A stretch of 15,593 nt of DNA from Bacillota bacterium (GCA_023392755.1 JAEWNM010000291.1:1-15593), one strand, 5' to 3'; shown: positions 6,288 through 14,074, counted from the stretch's first letter. Translations and numbers: made by a program. The notes: a model not told the origin generated them from the letters alone.

Positions 6288-7901
6288 TTATTTCTTCGTT
6301 TCAGCAATCTTCAGCGCCGCGCCCACAAAATCCCTGAACAGGGGATGAGGCCTGTTGGGGCGACTTTTCAGCTCCGGGTGGAACTGAACGCCCACAAACC
6401 ATGGATGGTCCGCAAGCTCCACAATCTCCACCAGGTTCCGCTCCGGGTTGCGGCCGGCAATGCGCATGCCCCCCAACACAAAGCGGTCCAGGTAATCGTT
6501 GTTGAACTCGTAGCGGTGTCGGTGGCGCTCCCAGATTTCCGGCACATCATATGCCTTGTGGCTGAACGTGCCGGGCGTCAGCTCGCAGCGGTACTTGCCA
6601 AGCCGCATGGTGCCGCCCAGGTCTTGCAGATTCTGATCCGGCATCAGGTCGATGACGGGATAGGTGGTATGGGGATCGGTTTCGGTGGTGTTGGCGCCCC
6701 GCAGGTCCAGCACATTGCGCGCATACTCGATCACAGCCATTTGCAGGCCCAGGCACAGGCCAAAGAAAGGAATTTTCTTCTCCCTGGCGTAGCGCACGGC
6801 CACCATCTTTCCTTCCAGCCCCCGTTCGCCAAAACCCCCGGGCACCAGAATACCGTCGGCGTTTTGAAGGCGCTCCTCCACGTTCTCCTGGGTCACTTCC
6901 TCCGCGGGAATCCAATCGATGCGCACCTTGGCATGATGAAAGATGCCGCCATGGGTCAGCGCTTCCACCACGCTCAAATAGGCATCGGGCAACTCCACAT
7001 ACTTGCCGACCAGGGCAATGGTGGCCGTCCTGTCGCAGGTGAGCTGCCGCTGAACCATGGCCTGCCACTCGGTAAGGTCGCATTCCCCTTCCGGTATGCC
7101 CAGCATCTGGCATACCTTTTGATCCATGCCCTCGGCGTGGAGCATAAGGGGCACCTCGTAGATGGAGCGGGCATTAAGGTTTTGAAATACCCTGTCCACC
7201 GGCAGGTTGCAAAACAGGCTCATTTTCGCCCTGAGATCAAAGGGAATGGGATGCTCGCTGCGGCACACCAGCATGTCGGGCGAAATGCCGATAGCGCCCA
7301 ACTCCTTCACACTGTGCTGGGTGGGCTTTGTTTTCAATTCCCCCGCCGCGCTTAAATACGGCACCAGCGTCACATGGATGTACAGGCAATTTTCGCGGCC
7401 CACCTCGGCTCGCATCTGCCGGATGGCCTCCAAAAACGGCTGGCTCTCGATGTCGCCCACAGTGCCGCCAATTTCGGTAATCACCACATCCGGCGGATTT
7501 TGCGTGCGGGAGATAGCCAGTATGTTCTTCTTGATTTCATTGGTGATGTGGGGGATGACTTGTATGGTGGCGCCCAGGTATTCGCCCCGGCGCTCCCTGT
7601 CGATGACCGTCTTGTATACGCGGCCGGAAGTAATGTTGGCTGCCTGCGTCAGGCTTTCATCGATAAACCGCTCGTAGTGGCCCAGGTCCAGGTCGGTTTC
7701 CGCGCCGTCGTCGGTAACGAATACCTCCCCGTGCTGGTAAGGGTTCATGGTGCCGGGATCCACGTTGATGTAGGGGTCGAACTTTTGGATGGAGACCTTC
7801 AAACCACGGCATTTGAGCAGCCGCCCCAGGGATGCCGCCGTGATCCCTTTACCCAGGGAAGAGACCACTCCGCCGGTCACGAAGATGAATTTGGTGTTCA
7901 T
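6288..7901 (-). CDS. pyrG: CTP synthase
   Basis: CTP synthase converts UTP to CTP using ATP and glutamine-derived ammonia. The 537-residue protein has the N-terminal synthase domain, beginning MNTKFIFVTGGVVSSLGKG with the P-loop lysine, then DPYINVDPGTMNPYQHGEVF-type and EIGGTVGDIES motifs. The C-terminal class I glutamine amidotransferase domain has the nucleophile in GLCLG (C383) and the His/Glu of FHPE (H508, E510). Length matches the family (about 535). The ATG ending at 7901 is chosen because GGGAGG (7909-7914) lies 7 nt before it and the family N-terminus starts there; the frame stays open further upstream into the promoter and is not coding. It is monocistronic, with its own promoter and a terminator at 6243-6280. 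Confidence 0.97.
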   Translation of the reverse strand: MNTKFIFVTGGVVSSLGKGITAASLGRLLKCRGLKVSIQKFDPYINVDPGTMNPYQHGEVFVTDDGAETDLDLGHYERFIDESLTQAANITSGRVYKTVIDRERRGEYLGATIQVIPHITNEIKKNILAISRTQNPPDVVITEIGGTVGDIESQPFLEAIRQMRAEVGRENCLYIHVTLVPYLSAAGELKTKPTQHSVKELGAIGISPDMLVCRSEHPIPFDLRAKMSLFCNLPVDRVFQNLNARSIYEVPLMLHAEGMDQKVCQMLGIPEGECDLTEWQAMVQRQLTCDRTATIALVGKYVELPDAYLSVVEALTHGGIFHHAKVRIDWIPAEEVTQENVEERLQNADGILVPGGFGERGLEGKMVAVRYAREKKIPFFGLCLGLQMAVIEYARNVLDLRGANTTETDPHTTYPVIDLMPDQNLQDLGGTMRLGKYRCELTPGTFSHKAYDVPEIWERHRHRYEFNNDYLDRFVLGGMRIAGRNPERNLVEIVELADHPWFVGVQFHPELKSRPNRPHPLFRDFVGAALKIAETKK

Positions 7902-7944
7902 ACCGCATCCTCCCTTCCGCTGTTCCCGAAAAAAACCATGCTCC

Positions 7945-7973
7945 ATTGTACAAGCCCGAAGCCCGTCCGTCAA
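7945..7973 (-). promoter_or_regulatory. Promoter of pyrG
   Basis: Minus-strand TTGACG (7968-7973) and TACAAT (7945-7950) are separated by exactly 17 nt, each with 5 of 6 consensus matches. The expected start is near 7938, leaving a leader of under 45 nt that contains a run of seven Ts (7929-7935) soon after the start point. Confidence 0.75.
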
Positions 7974-7993
7974 TGGAAAATTGGCGGAAATAC

Positions 7994-8046
7994 AAAAAAA
8001 AGAAAACGAAGGGCAGGGGAGTTTTTTGATGTTCCCTCCCCGCCCT
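7994..8046 (-). terminator. Rho-independent terminator of the BMP-type ABC transporter operon
   Basis: On the minus strand an 11-bp stem, AGGGC-GGGGAG (8036-8046) pairing with 8010-8021 across one bulged base, has a 14-nt loop. It is followed by TCG, four Ts, C and eight Ts (8009 down to 7994). This is a classical intrinsic terminator and ends the operon about 55 nt after the last stop codon and just before the pyrG promoter. Confidence 0.8.
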
Positions 8047-8053
8047 CGCCACA

Positions 8054-8090
8054 GGGCTTTCGCCGGCAAAAACGGCAAAGCCCCTTTTTT
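8054..8090 (+). terminator. Plus-oriented intrinsic terminator-like hairpin
   Basis: GGGCTTTCGCCG (8054-8065) pairs with CGGCAAAGCCC (8073-8083) with one bulge, and is followed on the plus strand by C and six Ts (8085-8090). In this direction no gene precedes it, so it would stop antisense transcription from entering the transporter operon. On the minus strand it lacks a T tract but could protect the 3' end of the operon RNA. Confidence 0.45.
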
Positions 8091-8100
8091 AATGCTTTCA

Positions 8101-9060
8101 CTAGCGCCCGCCCTTGTCATACGGCACGCCCGCCGCCCTGGGCGCCTGGGATTTCCTGCTGCTGAACGCCAGCACGATGAGCGTGGAGATGAATGGGATC
8201 ATTTTGTATATATCGCTGGGGATGTTCAGCGCCCTGAGGAAAGGAATGCCGGAGTTGGCGGCGGCAATCGTCTTCATCAGCCCGAAGAAAAAGGCCGCCA
8301 GAAGGATGCGCAGGGGCTTCCACTGACCGAAGATCAACACCGCCAGCGCCAGGAAGCCATAGCCGGATACCGTGGCGCCGAATTCGGCAGATGTTGGCAC
8401 CACAAAGATCAGGCCGCCCAGGCCTGCCAGCGCGCCGGAGATCATGACCCCGGCGTAGCGGATGCGGTACACGTTCACGCCCACGCTGTCCGCCGCCTGG
8501 GGATGCTCGCCACAAGCCCTAAGCCGCAGGCCGAATTTCGTTTTGTATAGCACAAAGGCCGCTGCCGCCAATATCAAAATCCCCAGATAGGTGGTAATAT
8601 AGGCGTTCTGGAAAAGCATCGGCCCGATCACCGGGATATCACCCAAAAACGGCACCGCCTGGATGCGGAAGTTGTTTCTGAACGATACCTGCTGCACCCC
8701 GTTGGATTGCAGCGTTCTTGCTGCATAGATGGCAATGGCGGGTGCCACCATGTTCAGCGCGGTGCCGCTGATGGTCTGATCCGCCCGAAGATTCACCGCA
8801 GCGTAGGCATGGAGCAGGGAAAACAAAAGCCCGGAGCCCGCGGCTACCAGAACCGCCAGCAGCAAAAGGAACTGCCCGCCCATGAAATCCTGCACCCTGT
8901 TGATAAAGAAAATGCTGCAAAAGGCCCCCATGATCATGATGCCCTCCAGGGCGATGTTGACGACGCCGCTGCGCTCGGAAAACATGCCTCCCAACGCCAC
9001 CACCAGCAACGGGATGGAAAAAAACATCATCTGCTGCACCAGAAAATAGACCGCATCCAT
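8101..9060 (-). CDS. BMP-type ABC transporter permease, second subunit (NupQ/YufQ-like)
   Basis: A 319-residue integral membrane protein of the branched-chain/BMP permease family. It has about 8-10 hydrophobic segments, the N-terminal ERSGVVNIALEGIMIMGAF motif typical of this subunit, and a cytoplasmic KTKFGLRLRACGEHPQAADSVGVN stretch that would contact the ATPase. It would pair with the permease encoded just upstream to form the channel for nucleoside-like substrates. The ATG directly abuts the previous stop codon (no gap), and its ribosome site (GGGAGGGG) lies inside the previous gene, indicating coupled translation. It is the last gene of the four-gene operon, ending at a TAG. Substrate is inferred from family. 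Confidence 0.92.
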   Translation of the reverse strand: MDAVYFLVQQMMFFSIPLLVVALGGMFSERSGVVNIALEGIMIMGAFCSIFFINRVQDFMGGQFLLLLAVLVAAGSGLLFSLLHAYAAVNLRADQTISGTALNMVAPAIAIYAARTLQSNGVQQVSFRNNFRIQAVPFLGDIPVIGPMLFQNAYITTYLGILILAAAAFVLYKTKFGLRLRACGEHPQAADSVGVNVYRIRYAGVMISGALAGLGGLIFVVPTSAEFGATVSGYGFLALAVLIFGQWKPLRILLAAFFFGLMKTIAAANSGIPFLRALNIPSDIYKMIPFISTLIVLAFSSRKSQAPRAAGVPYDKGGR

Positions 9061-10245
9061 TTATGCTTCCCCTCCCTTGCCCTCTTCCGCCTGCGCCCGC
9101 TGTTCCTCCAGCCTTGTCCTGCGGCTTCTGATCCGTCCGAAAACATCCCGCACAAACAGCGCGAAAGCGCTGAAATATATGATGATGCCGATGATGATAT
9201 CAATGATTTCGTTCATATACTTGAGGGACTGCAAATATGATCCGCCTACCATAATATAGGCCACGAATATGCCGGAAAAGATGATGCCGACAGGATTTGA
9301 AAGCCCCAGCAGCGCCACGGGGATGCCGTTGAATCCCTGGACAGAGAGCACCTCCTCCACGCGGATGTGAAGCCCATGGGAGGGCGCCAGATACATCAAG
9401 GAGCCTGCAGCGCCGGCCAGCGCCCCCGCTATGGTCATGGCCAGCACAACGGACCGTTTCTCATTGATCCCCGCGTAACGGCTGGCGCTGCGGTTGTATC
9501 CGCATGCCTTCAGCTCGTAGCCGAAGGCGGTGCGGTTCAATATGACGTACACGATAACCGCCAGCAGCGCGGCGATGAGGATACCCCCATTTACGCTGGA
9601 CGCATCCTTGTATTTGCCCACCAGCGTATAAAAGATATGATCCAGGCCAGCGGTGGGGATCACTGCCTGCTTATCCACATTGACCGTGATGTTTTTAAGC
9701 TTGTCGTAGACAAGAAAAACGCTTTGCTGCCTGGCGGGATCATACACCGTCCAGTTTTTGATCAGGTAATTGACACCGTACATACCGATATAGTTGAGCA
9801 TGATGGAGGAGATGACCTCGTTCACATTGAAAAGGGCCTTGAAGATACCGGGCACCATGCCCCACAATCCGCCGGCGATCATTCCGCACAGGAGCGCGCC
9901 CAACCACTGAAGGGGGCCCATGAAATCTCCGACCACGCCCACCAGAATCGCCACGAAGCCACCCACTACCAGCTGTCCCGCCGCGCCGATGTTAAAAAGT
10001 CCCGTCTTAAAGGCAAAGCCCACCGAAAGGCCGGTGACGATGATGGGCGTGGCATAGTACAGCACCTGGCCGATGCCCTTCATGCCGTTGTTGAAGCCGC
10101 CTGCCAGAATGATCCCCAGACCCTTCACCGCGTTTTGCGGATTGCTGATCAGGAGAATGGCGAAGCCTGCCGCAAGGCCCACCAGAATGGCGATCAGAGA
10201 AGAAGCGGCGCTGGATAGGCCCTTGAACCCACGTCCGTTTTTCAT
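9061..10245 (-). CDS. BMP-type ABC transporter permease, first subunit (NupP/YufP-like)
   Basis: A 394-residue inner-membrane permease of the same family as its downstream partner. Key stretches are TGLSVGFAFKTGLFNIGAAGQ (about 71-91), the NVNEVISSIMLNYIG loop (about 140-154) and the cytoplasmic NRTAFGYELKACGYN-type coupling segment. It is longer than usual: a polar loop at about 163-219 separates two membrane segments, and the C-terminus ends in a charged tail rich in Arg, Glu and Ala. The ATG overlaps the ATPase stop codon (ATGA, 4 nt), and AAGGAG lies about 9 nt upstream, again pointing to coupled translation. Together with the ATPase and binding protein it forms a complete importer. Confidence 0.92.
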   Translation of the reverse strand: MKNGRGFKGLSSAASSLIAILVGLAAGFAILLISNPQNAVKGLGIILAGGFNNGMKGIGQVLYYATPIIVTGLSVGFAFKTGLFNIGAAGQLVVGGFVAILVGVVGDFMGPLQWLGALLCGMIAGGLWGMVPGIFKALFNVNEVISSIMLNYIGMYGVNYLIKNWTVYDPARQQSVFLVYDKLKNITVNVDKQAVIPTAGLDHIFYTLVGKYKDASSVNGGILIAALLAVIVYVILNRTAFGYELKACGYNRSASRYAGINEKRSVVLAMTIAGALAGAAGSLMYLAPSHGLHIRVEEVLSVQGFNGIPVALLGLSNPVGIIFSGIFVAYIMVGGSYLQSLKYMNEIIDIIIGIIIYFSAFALFVRDVFGRIRSRRTRLEEQRAQAEEGKGGEA

Positions 10246-11768
10246 ACCACTTCGCTCCTTCTGGACCCGGCCATATACAGGCCCAGTTCCTGTGCCGTAA
10301 TATCTCTGGCAGTCAGATTGGCCACGATCTCGCCCTCGTACATCACCAGAATGCGGTCCGCGATGTTCAGCACCTCGTCCAGTTCCAGGGAAATGAGCAG
10401 CACGGCCCGGCCGGCGTCCCTCTGGGTGATCAGTTGCTTGTGGATGTATTCAATGGCGCCCACATCCAGGCCGCGGGTGGGCTGAACCGCGATCAGCACC
10501 GCGGGCGACAGGCTGATCTCCCTAGCCACGATGGTCTTTTGCTGGTTGCCGCCGGACATGCTCCTGGCGGTGGTATAAGCCCCCTGCCCAGACCGGATGT
10601 CAAACCGTTGGATCAGTTCGTTGGAATAACGGTAGATTTCACCGAACCGCAAAAATCCGGAGCGCTGGAAGGCCGGCTGATGATAGCTTTTGAGCACCAG
10701 ATTTTCCGCCAGCGAATAGTCCAGCACCAGGCCGTGCCTGTGCCTGTCCTCGGGGATGTGCGACATGCCAAGATCATTGCGCTCCCGGATGGATGAATGG
10801 GTAATTTCCGTATTGTCCATGAACACTTTTCCGCTGTCGGGCATCATCAGCCCGGTCAAAGCATGGACCAACTCGCTCTGGCCGTTTCCGTCGATGCCCG
10901 CCACGCACACAATTTCCCCCTCGCGTACATGGAAGGAAACATTGTTGACAAGCTTTTTCCCACGGTGGGTTCCGGATACGGAAAGGTTCTGCACCGTCAG
11001 GGCCGGTTTGCCGGGCTGCGCCTCCCCCTTCTCCACCACAAAGCTCACCTTGCGGCCCACCATCATCTCCGCCATCTGCTCTACGCTGGTGTCCTTCACA
11101 TCCACAGTGCCGATATACCGGCCCTTGCGCAACACCGAACAGCGGTCAGCAACCTGCTTGATCTCGTTAAGCTTGTGGGTAATGAAGAGGATGGACTTGC
11201 CTTCCAGAACGAGCTCGCGCATGATCTTCATCAGCTCGTCGATTTCCTGGGGAGTCAAAACGGCCGTAGGCTCGTCAAAAATCAGCACTTCGTTATCGCG
11301 GTAGAGCATCTTCAAAATCTCTACCCGCTGCTGCATGCCCACGGTGATTTCGCCGATCAGCTTGTCCGGCTCCACCATCAGCCCGTAGCGTTTGGAAAGC
11401 GCCACGACCTTTTTCCTTGCTTCCTCCATGCGAAGCATGCCGTGCCTGGTGGTTTCCACACCCATGACGATGTTTTCCAGCACGGTGAAATTATGCACCA
11501 GTTTGAAATGCTGATGCACCATGCCGATGCGAAGGGCATTGGCATCGTTGGGGTCATGAATTTTGACTTCCTGCCCGTTCTTTTTTATGATACCGCTATC
11601 CGGCTGGTATAAGCCAAAAAGCACGCTCATCAGCGTGGATTTCCCCGCACCGTTTTCCCCCAGCAGCGCATGTATCTCCCCTTTTGCAAGCTGAAGACTC
11701 ACATCATCATTGGCGCGGATACCGGGAAAATCCTTGACAATATGAAGCATCTCGATCACATAGTCCAT
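10242..11768 (-). CDS. BMP-type ABC transporter ATP-binding protein with two nucleotide-binding domains
   Basis: A 508-residue protein with two fused ABC domains, as in the NupO/RbsA group. Domain 1 has Walker A GENGAGKS (37-44) and Walker B VLIFDEPT. Its signature is the reduced form VGMQQR. Domain 2 has a degenerate Walker A (GIDGNGQSE, Lys replaced) but an intact SGGNQQK signature and the AVQPTRGLDVGA Walker B variant; this asymmetry is normal for the subfamily. It powers uptake through the two permeases encoded downstream. The start is the ATG ending at 11768: GGGGGAG (11775-11781) lies 6 nt before it and MDYVIEMLHI is a typical family start. The frame is open further upstream across the intercistronic hairpin, but that part is not coding. 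Confidence 0.95.
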   Translation of the reverse strand: MDYVIEMLHIVKDFPGIRANDDVSLQLAKGEIHALLGENGAGKSTLMSVLFGLYQPDSGIIKKNGQEVKIHDPNDANALRIGMVHQHFKLVHNFTVLENIVMGVETTRHGMLRMEEARKKVVALSKRYGLMVEPDKLIGEITVGMQQRVEILKMLYRDNEVLIFDEPTAVLTPQEIDELMKIMRELVLEGKSILFITHKLNEIKQVADRCSVLRKGRYIGTVDVKDTSVEQMAEMMVGRKVSFVVEKGEAQPGKPALTVQNLSVSGTHRGKKLVNNVSFHVREGEIVCVAGIDGNGQSELVHALTGLMMPDSGKVFMDNTEITHSSIRERNDLGMSHIPEDRHRHGLVLDYSLAENLVLKSYHQPAFQRSGFLRFGEIYRYSNELIQRFDIRSGQGAYTTARSMSGGNQQKTIVAREISLSPAVLIAVQPTRGLDVGAIEYIHKQLITQRDAGRAVLLISLELDEVLNIADRILVMYEGEIVANLTARDITAQELGLYMAGSRRSEVV

Positions 11769-11825
11769 TGTGCGCTCCCCCTGGCTTGTCCGAATGGGCT
11801 GCCCTTTTCGCGTACCTGCCGCAAG

Positions 11826-11865
11826 CATAATAAGCAAGAGGGCAGGCAGTTTCTTCTGCCTGCCC
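11826..11865 (-). terminator. Intercistronic hairpin after the binding-protein gene (partial terminator or RNA-stabilising element)
   Basis: The arms 11840-11849 and 11856-11865 form a perfect 10-bp GC-rich stem with a 6-nt loop. On the minus strand it is followed by TCTTGCTTATTAT, only partly T-rich. It lies between the binding-protein stop and the ATPase start. Such elements commonly let the binding protein be made in excess over the membrane parts, either by partial termination or by protecting the upstream RNA from 3' decay. Confidence 0.6.
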
Positions 11866-11890
11866 CTTGCCAACGCGTATGCCGGGTATA

Positions 11891-13003
11891 TTACTTGATT
11901 TCCTGTACTTTGACGATTTCCGCTCCCAGTTCCGTCAAAGCAACGCTTTGCATCTTGCCGTCGGCATCGGTCCTGACATCCTTGAGCGTCTCGATCTCAC
12001 CGGCTGCAAACTTGGCAAACAGGGCATCATAATCAGCCTGGGAGAACTTCTCAAACCTGGAGGTCTCCATGGAGAAGCCGATGGCATTTTCCGCAGCGCC
12101 CAGCTTCATCGTCTGGCCGGCGGGGAAGGTGCCGTCGTAATAGGCGGTCAGCATCAGCTCCACTTCAGACTGCAGAGCTTTGAGGGCGGAAGTGACGACG
12201 GTGGGGGACAATTCGCTCTGGTCCACGTCCACGCCGATGACTTTACCCTTTTCGCTGGCTTCGGCAGCCGCCACAACAGAGGCGACCAGGCCGCCGCCGC
12301 AGCTGAAGATGGCCGTCACGTCGGAGTTATACCAGGAGGCGGCCAACGTCTGCACTTCGGGAGTGGGCCAGAAAACACCCGAATAGTGGTACATCATAGT
12401 GACCTCGTTCAGGCCCATTTCCTTGGCGGCGGCTTCCGCGCCCTGCACAAAGCCATAGCCATAGCGAATCACGGCGGGAACCGCCATGCCGCCCATAAAG
12501 CCGATCTTCGTGTGGCCATCCATCACGATGGAGTAGCCGGCAAGATAGCCCACCTGCTCCTCGGCAAACTTGATGCCCACCACGTTGTCGTTGATGTGTT
12601 CATCGGTATATTCGCCGGTGGCCGCATCTGTCTCGCCATTGTTGGGGAAGCCGTCAATCAATATGAAATGCACGTCCGGATATTTGTCCTGCGCGATGAA
12701 GATGGGCACCTCGAACATGTAGCCCGGGGTCACAATCACTTTTGCGCCGGCCGCGACCGCCTTGTCGATCTCGTCCAGATAGGCGTTGGTCGTTCCCTCG
12801 GCAGGCTTGTAGTAATTGTAGGTCTTGCCATTGGCGAGGGCGAATTCCTCCACGCCCTTCCATGTGAACTGGTTAAATCCCTTGTCATCAATAGTGCCAA
12901 GGTCGGTGATCATGGCGATTTCATAGGTGCTTTCGGCCAAAGCGGTGAGGCCCAAGCCCAGGGTGAGAACCATTGTCAAAAGAAGTGCCAACACCTTTTT
13001 CAT
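11891..13003 (-). CDS. BMP-family (PnrA-like) substrate-binding protein of an ABC transporter
   Basis: A 370-residue extracytoplasmic binding protein for nucleosides or similar ligands. Family landmarks are ITDLGTIDDKGFNQ (about 32-45), the HFILIDG strand, the IRYGYGFVQGA segment, IFSCGGGL and IGVDVDQSEL. The N-terminus is a clear signal peptide (MKKV, hydrophobic core, ALA-E at 21-24) but has no lipobox cysteine, unlike most Gram-positive binding proteins, so cleavage by signal peptidase I after A23 is expected. AAGGAGG (13013-13019) lies 9 nt before the ATG. It is the first gene of the transporter operon, behind a strong -10 and a leader stem-loop. Nucleoside uptake is inferred from the family and from the matching ATPase and permeases; the ligand is not proven. 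Confidence 0.93.
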   Translation of the reverse strand: MKKVLALLLTMVLTLGLGLTALAESTYEIAMITDLGTIDDKGFNQFTWKGVEEFALANGKTYNYYKPAEGTTNAYLDEIDKAVAAGAKVIVTPGYMFEVPIFIAQDKYPDVHFILIDGFPNNGETDAATGEYTDEHINDNVVGIKFAEEQVGYLAGYSIVMDGHTKIGFMGGMAVPAVIRYGYGFVQGAEAAAKEMGLNEVTMMYHYSGVFWPTPEVQTLAASWYNSDVTAIFSCGGGLVASVVAAAEASEKGKVIGVDVDQSELSPTVVTSALKALQSEVELMLTAYYDGTFPAGQTMKLGAAENAIGFSMETSRFEKFSQADYDALFAKFAAGEIETLKDVRTDADGKMQSVALTELGAEIVKVQEIK

Positions 13004-13020
13004 GTATGGTTTCCTCCTTG

Positions 13021-13057
13021 TATGATACCCTGCGACCGCATGCAGGGCAATATCATA
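13021..13057 (-). promoter_or_regulatory. Stem-loop at the 5' end of the transporter operon RNA
   Basis: A two-part stem: outer arms TATGATA (13021-13027) and TATCATA (13051-13057), inner arms CCCTGC (13028-13033) and GCAGGG (13042-13047), with an 8-nt loop and a 3-nt bulge. It starts within a few bases of the expected transcription start (near 13054) and ends just before the ribosome site. A 5'-terminal hairpin of this kind typically protects RNA from decay. It is too small for a purine riboswitch. Confidence 0.5.
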
Positions 13058-13060
13058 TAT

Positions 13061-13089
13061 ATTATAGCAGAATGCTTAAGGTAAGAAAA
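13061..13089 (-). promoter_or_regulatory. Promoter of the BMP-type ABC transporter operon
   Basis: A perfect TATAAT (13061-13066) with TGC directly before it forms an extended -10. The -35 position (13084-13089, TTTTCT) is poor, as often tolerated with an extended -10 and suggestive of activator dependence. The expected transcription start is near 13054. Confidence 0.65.
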
Positions 13090-13107
13090 GAGCATTTGTC
13101 CATTTCT

Positions 13108-13137
13108 AAAAAAAGTTATATACATTCTTGTATACAA
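13108..13137 (-). terminator. AT-rich hairpin plus T7 after yitT; also holds the palindrome TTGTATACAA
   Basis: On the minus strand TATACA (13129-13134) pairs with TGTATA (13119-13124) across a 4-nt loop, and seven Ts follow (13114 to 13108), which fits a weak terminator 8 nt after the yitT stop. The same place holds a perfect 10-bp palindrome TTGTATACAA (13128-13137), a form used as operator by some GntR-family regulators. It lies about 40 bp upstream of the transporter -35. Which role is real, or both, cannot be decided from sequence. Confidence 0.4.
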
Positions 13138-13144
13138 ACTGCGG

Positions 13145-14074
13145 TCATTTATCCTCTATCAGCTTGGCGAACCCTTCCCCCAGCGCCTCATGGGCCTCGG
13201 TGATGAACATGAATGCCTTCTCGTCCTCCTGGCGCACGATCTCCTTCACCCTGGGCACCTCCTGCCGCCCGGCCACGCACAAAATCACCGGGCGTTCACG
13301 GCCCGAGTAGGCTCCTGTGGCCGTTAAGAGCGTCACGCCCCTCTCCAGCTCCTCCATAATGCGGTTGGTTACCGCCACGGTTCTTTCGGTAATCACAAAG
13401 CATGCCTTTTGCGTATTGAAGCCGCCCAAAACCACGTCCAGCAGCTTGGCGGATACAAAGATGCAGATCAGCGCATACAAAGCGTGCTGTGCGCCGATGA
13501 CAAAGCCGGCCGCCACGATCACCAGAAAATCAATAGCGAAGAGAAAGGCACCCACGGAAACAAAGGAAAACTTTCGGTGGACCATTCTGGCAATCATGTC
13601 CGAACCGCCGGTGGTGGCCTCGCCCCGCAGTATGATCCCCAGCCCAATGCCCAAAAGGCCGCCGCCGTACACCGATCCCAGGAGTACATCGGTGGTCATG
13701 GGCGGAACGCGGATCAGGTCAATGGCCAGAGAAAACAGCACCGTAGCCACCAGTGAACGCCAGACGAATACGCGGCCCATGGCCCGGAATCCCAATATGA
13801 ACAGGGGCAGGTTCAGCACCATGCTTGTCAGGCCTACCGGAATGTGGAACAAATGATTCAGGATGGTGGCTATGCCGGTGAGGCCACCCGGGGCAATGCC
13901 GTTGGGTATCAAGAACAGCGGGTAGGCCAAACCACCCAGGGCACAGCCCGCCACAATCTGAATATAGCTCCTTACCTGCTCCCTACGTATTTTCCGGCCA
14001 AGGTTGTCCACCGGCTGCTTCAGAAAAATTCCTCCCCTTTCCTTTGCGACAGGGAAAACGCCGCTTCCTCCCAT
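13145..14074 (-). CDS. YitT-family membrane protein (DUF161 plus DUF2179)
   Basis: A membrane protein of unknown biochemical function in the YitT family. The N-terminal half has 5-6 hydrophobic segments, including the family motif LFLIPNGIAPGGLTGIA and LRGEATTGGSDMIARMV. The C-terminal part (about residues 220-305) is a soluble DUF2179 domain (CFVITERTVAVTNRIMEELERGVTLL-type start, GRERPVILCVAGRQEV). As drawn, from the ATG ending at 14074, it has 309 residues, but the ribosome site there is weak (GGAAGG at 10 nt or more). A far better site, GGGGAGG (14031-14037), lies 7 nt before an in-frame CTG ending at 14023, which would give 292 residues and a more typical N-terminus. The gene follows mazF by 21 nt on the same strand, so they are probably co-transcribed. 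Confidence 0.9.
   Translation of the reverse strand: MGGSGVFPVAKERGGIFLKQPVDNLGRKIRREQVRSYIQIVAGCALGGLAYPLFLIPNGIAPGGLTGIATILNHLFHIPVGLTSMVLNLPLFILGFRAMGRVFVWRSLVATVLFSLAIDLIRVPPMTTDVLLGSVYGGGLLGIGLGIILRGEATTGGSDMIARMVHRKFSFVSVGAFLFAIDFLVIVAAGFVIGAQHALYALICIFVSAKLLDVVLGGFNTQKACFVITERTVAVTNRIMEELERGVTLLTATGAYSGRERPVILCVAGRQEVPRVKEIVRQEDEKAFMFITEAHEALGEGFAKLIEDK

Noticed and set aside
5901..7355. Plus-strand open frame (484 codons) across the end of the GH13 gene and pyrG
   Set aside because: It overlaps two well-supported genes in other frames and crosses their shared terminator; no family resemblance.
9367..10218. Plus-strand open frame (283 codons) opposite the first permease
   Set aside because: Antisense to a clear membrane protein; its His/Asp/Gln-rich composition is what the reverse of hydrophobic codons gives.
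13004..13060. Purine riboswitch before the nucleoside transporter operon
   Set aside because: The leader is about 50 nt with a single stem-loop; the three-helix junction and conserved core of purine riboswitches are absent.
11867..13084. Long plus-strand open frame (405 codons) opposite the binding-protein gene
   Set aside because: It is antisense to a clear BMP-family gene, has no recognisable domain and is rich in His, Gly and Arg as expected of a shadow of GC-rich coding DNA.
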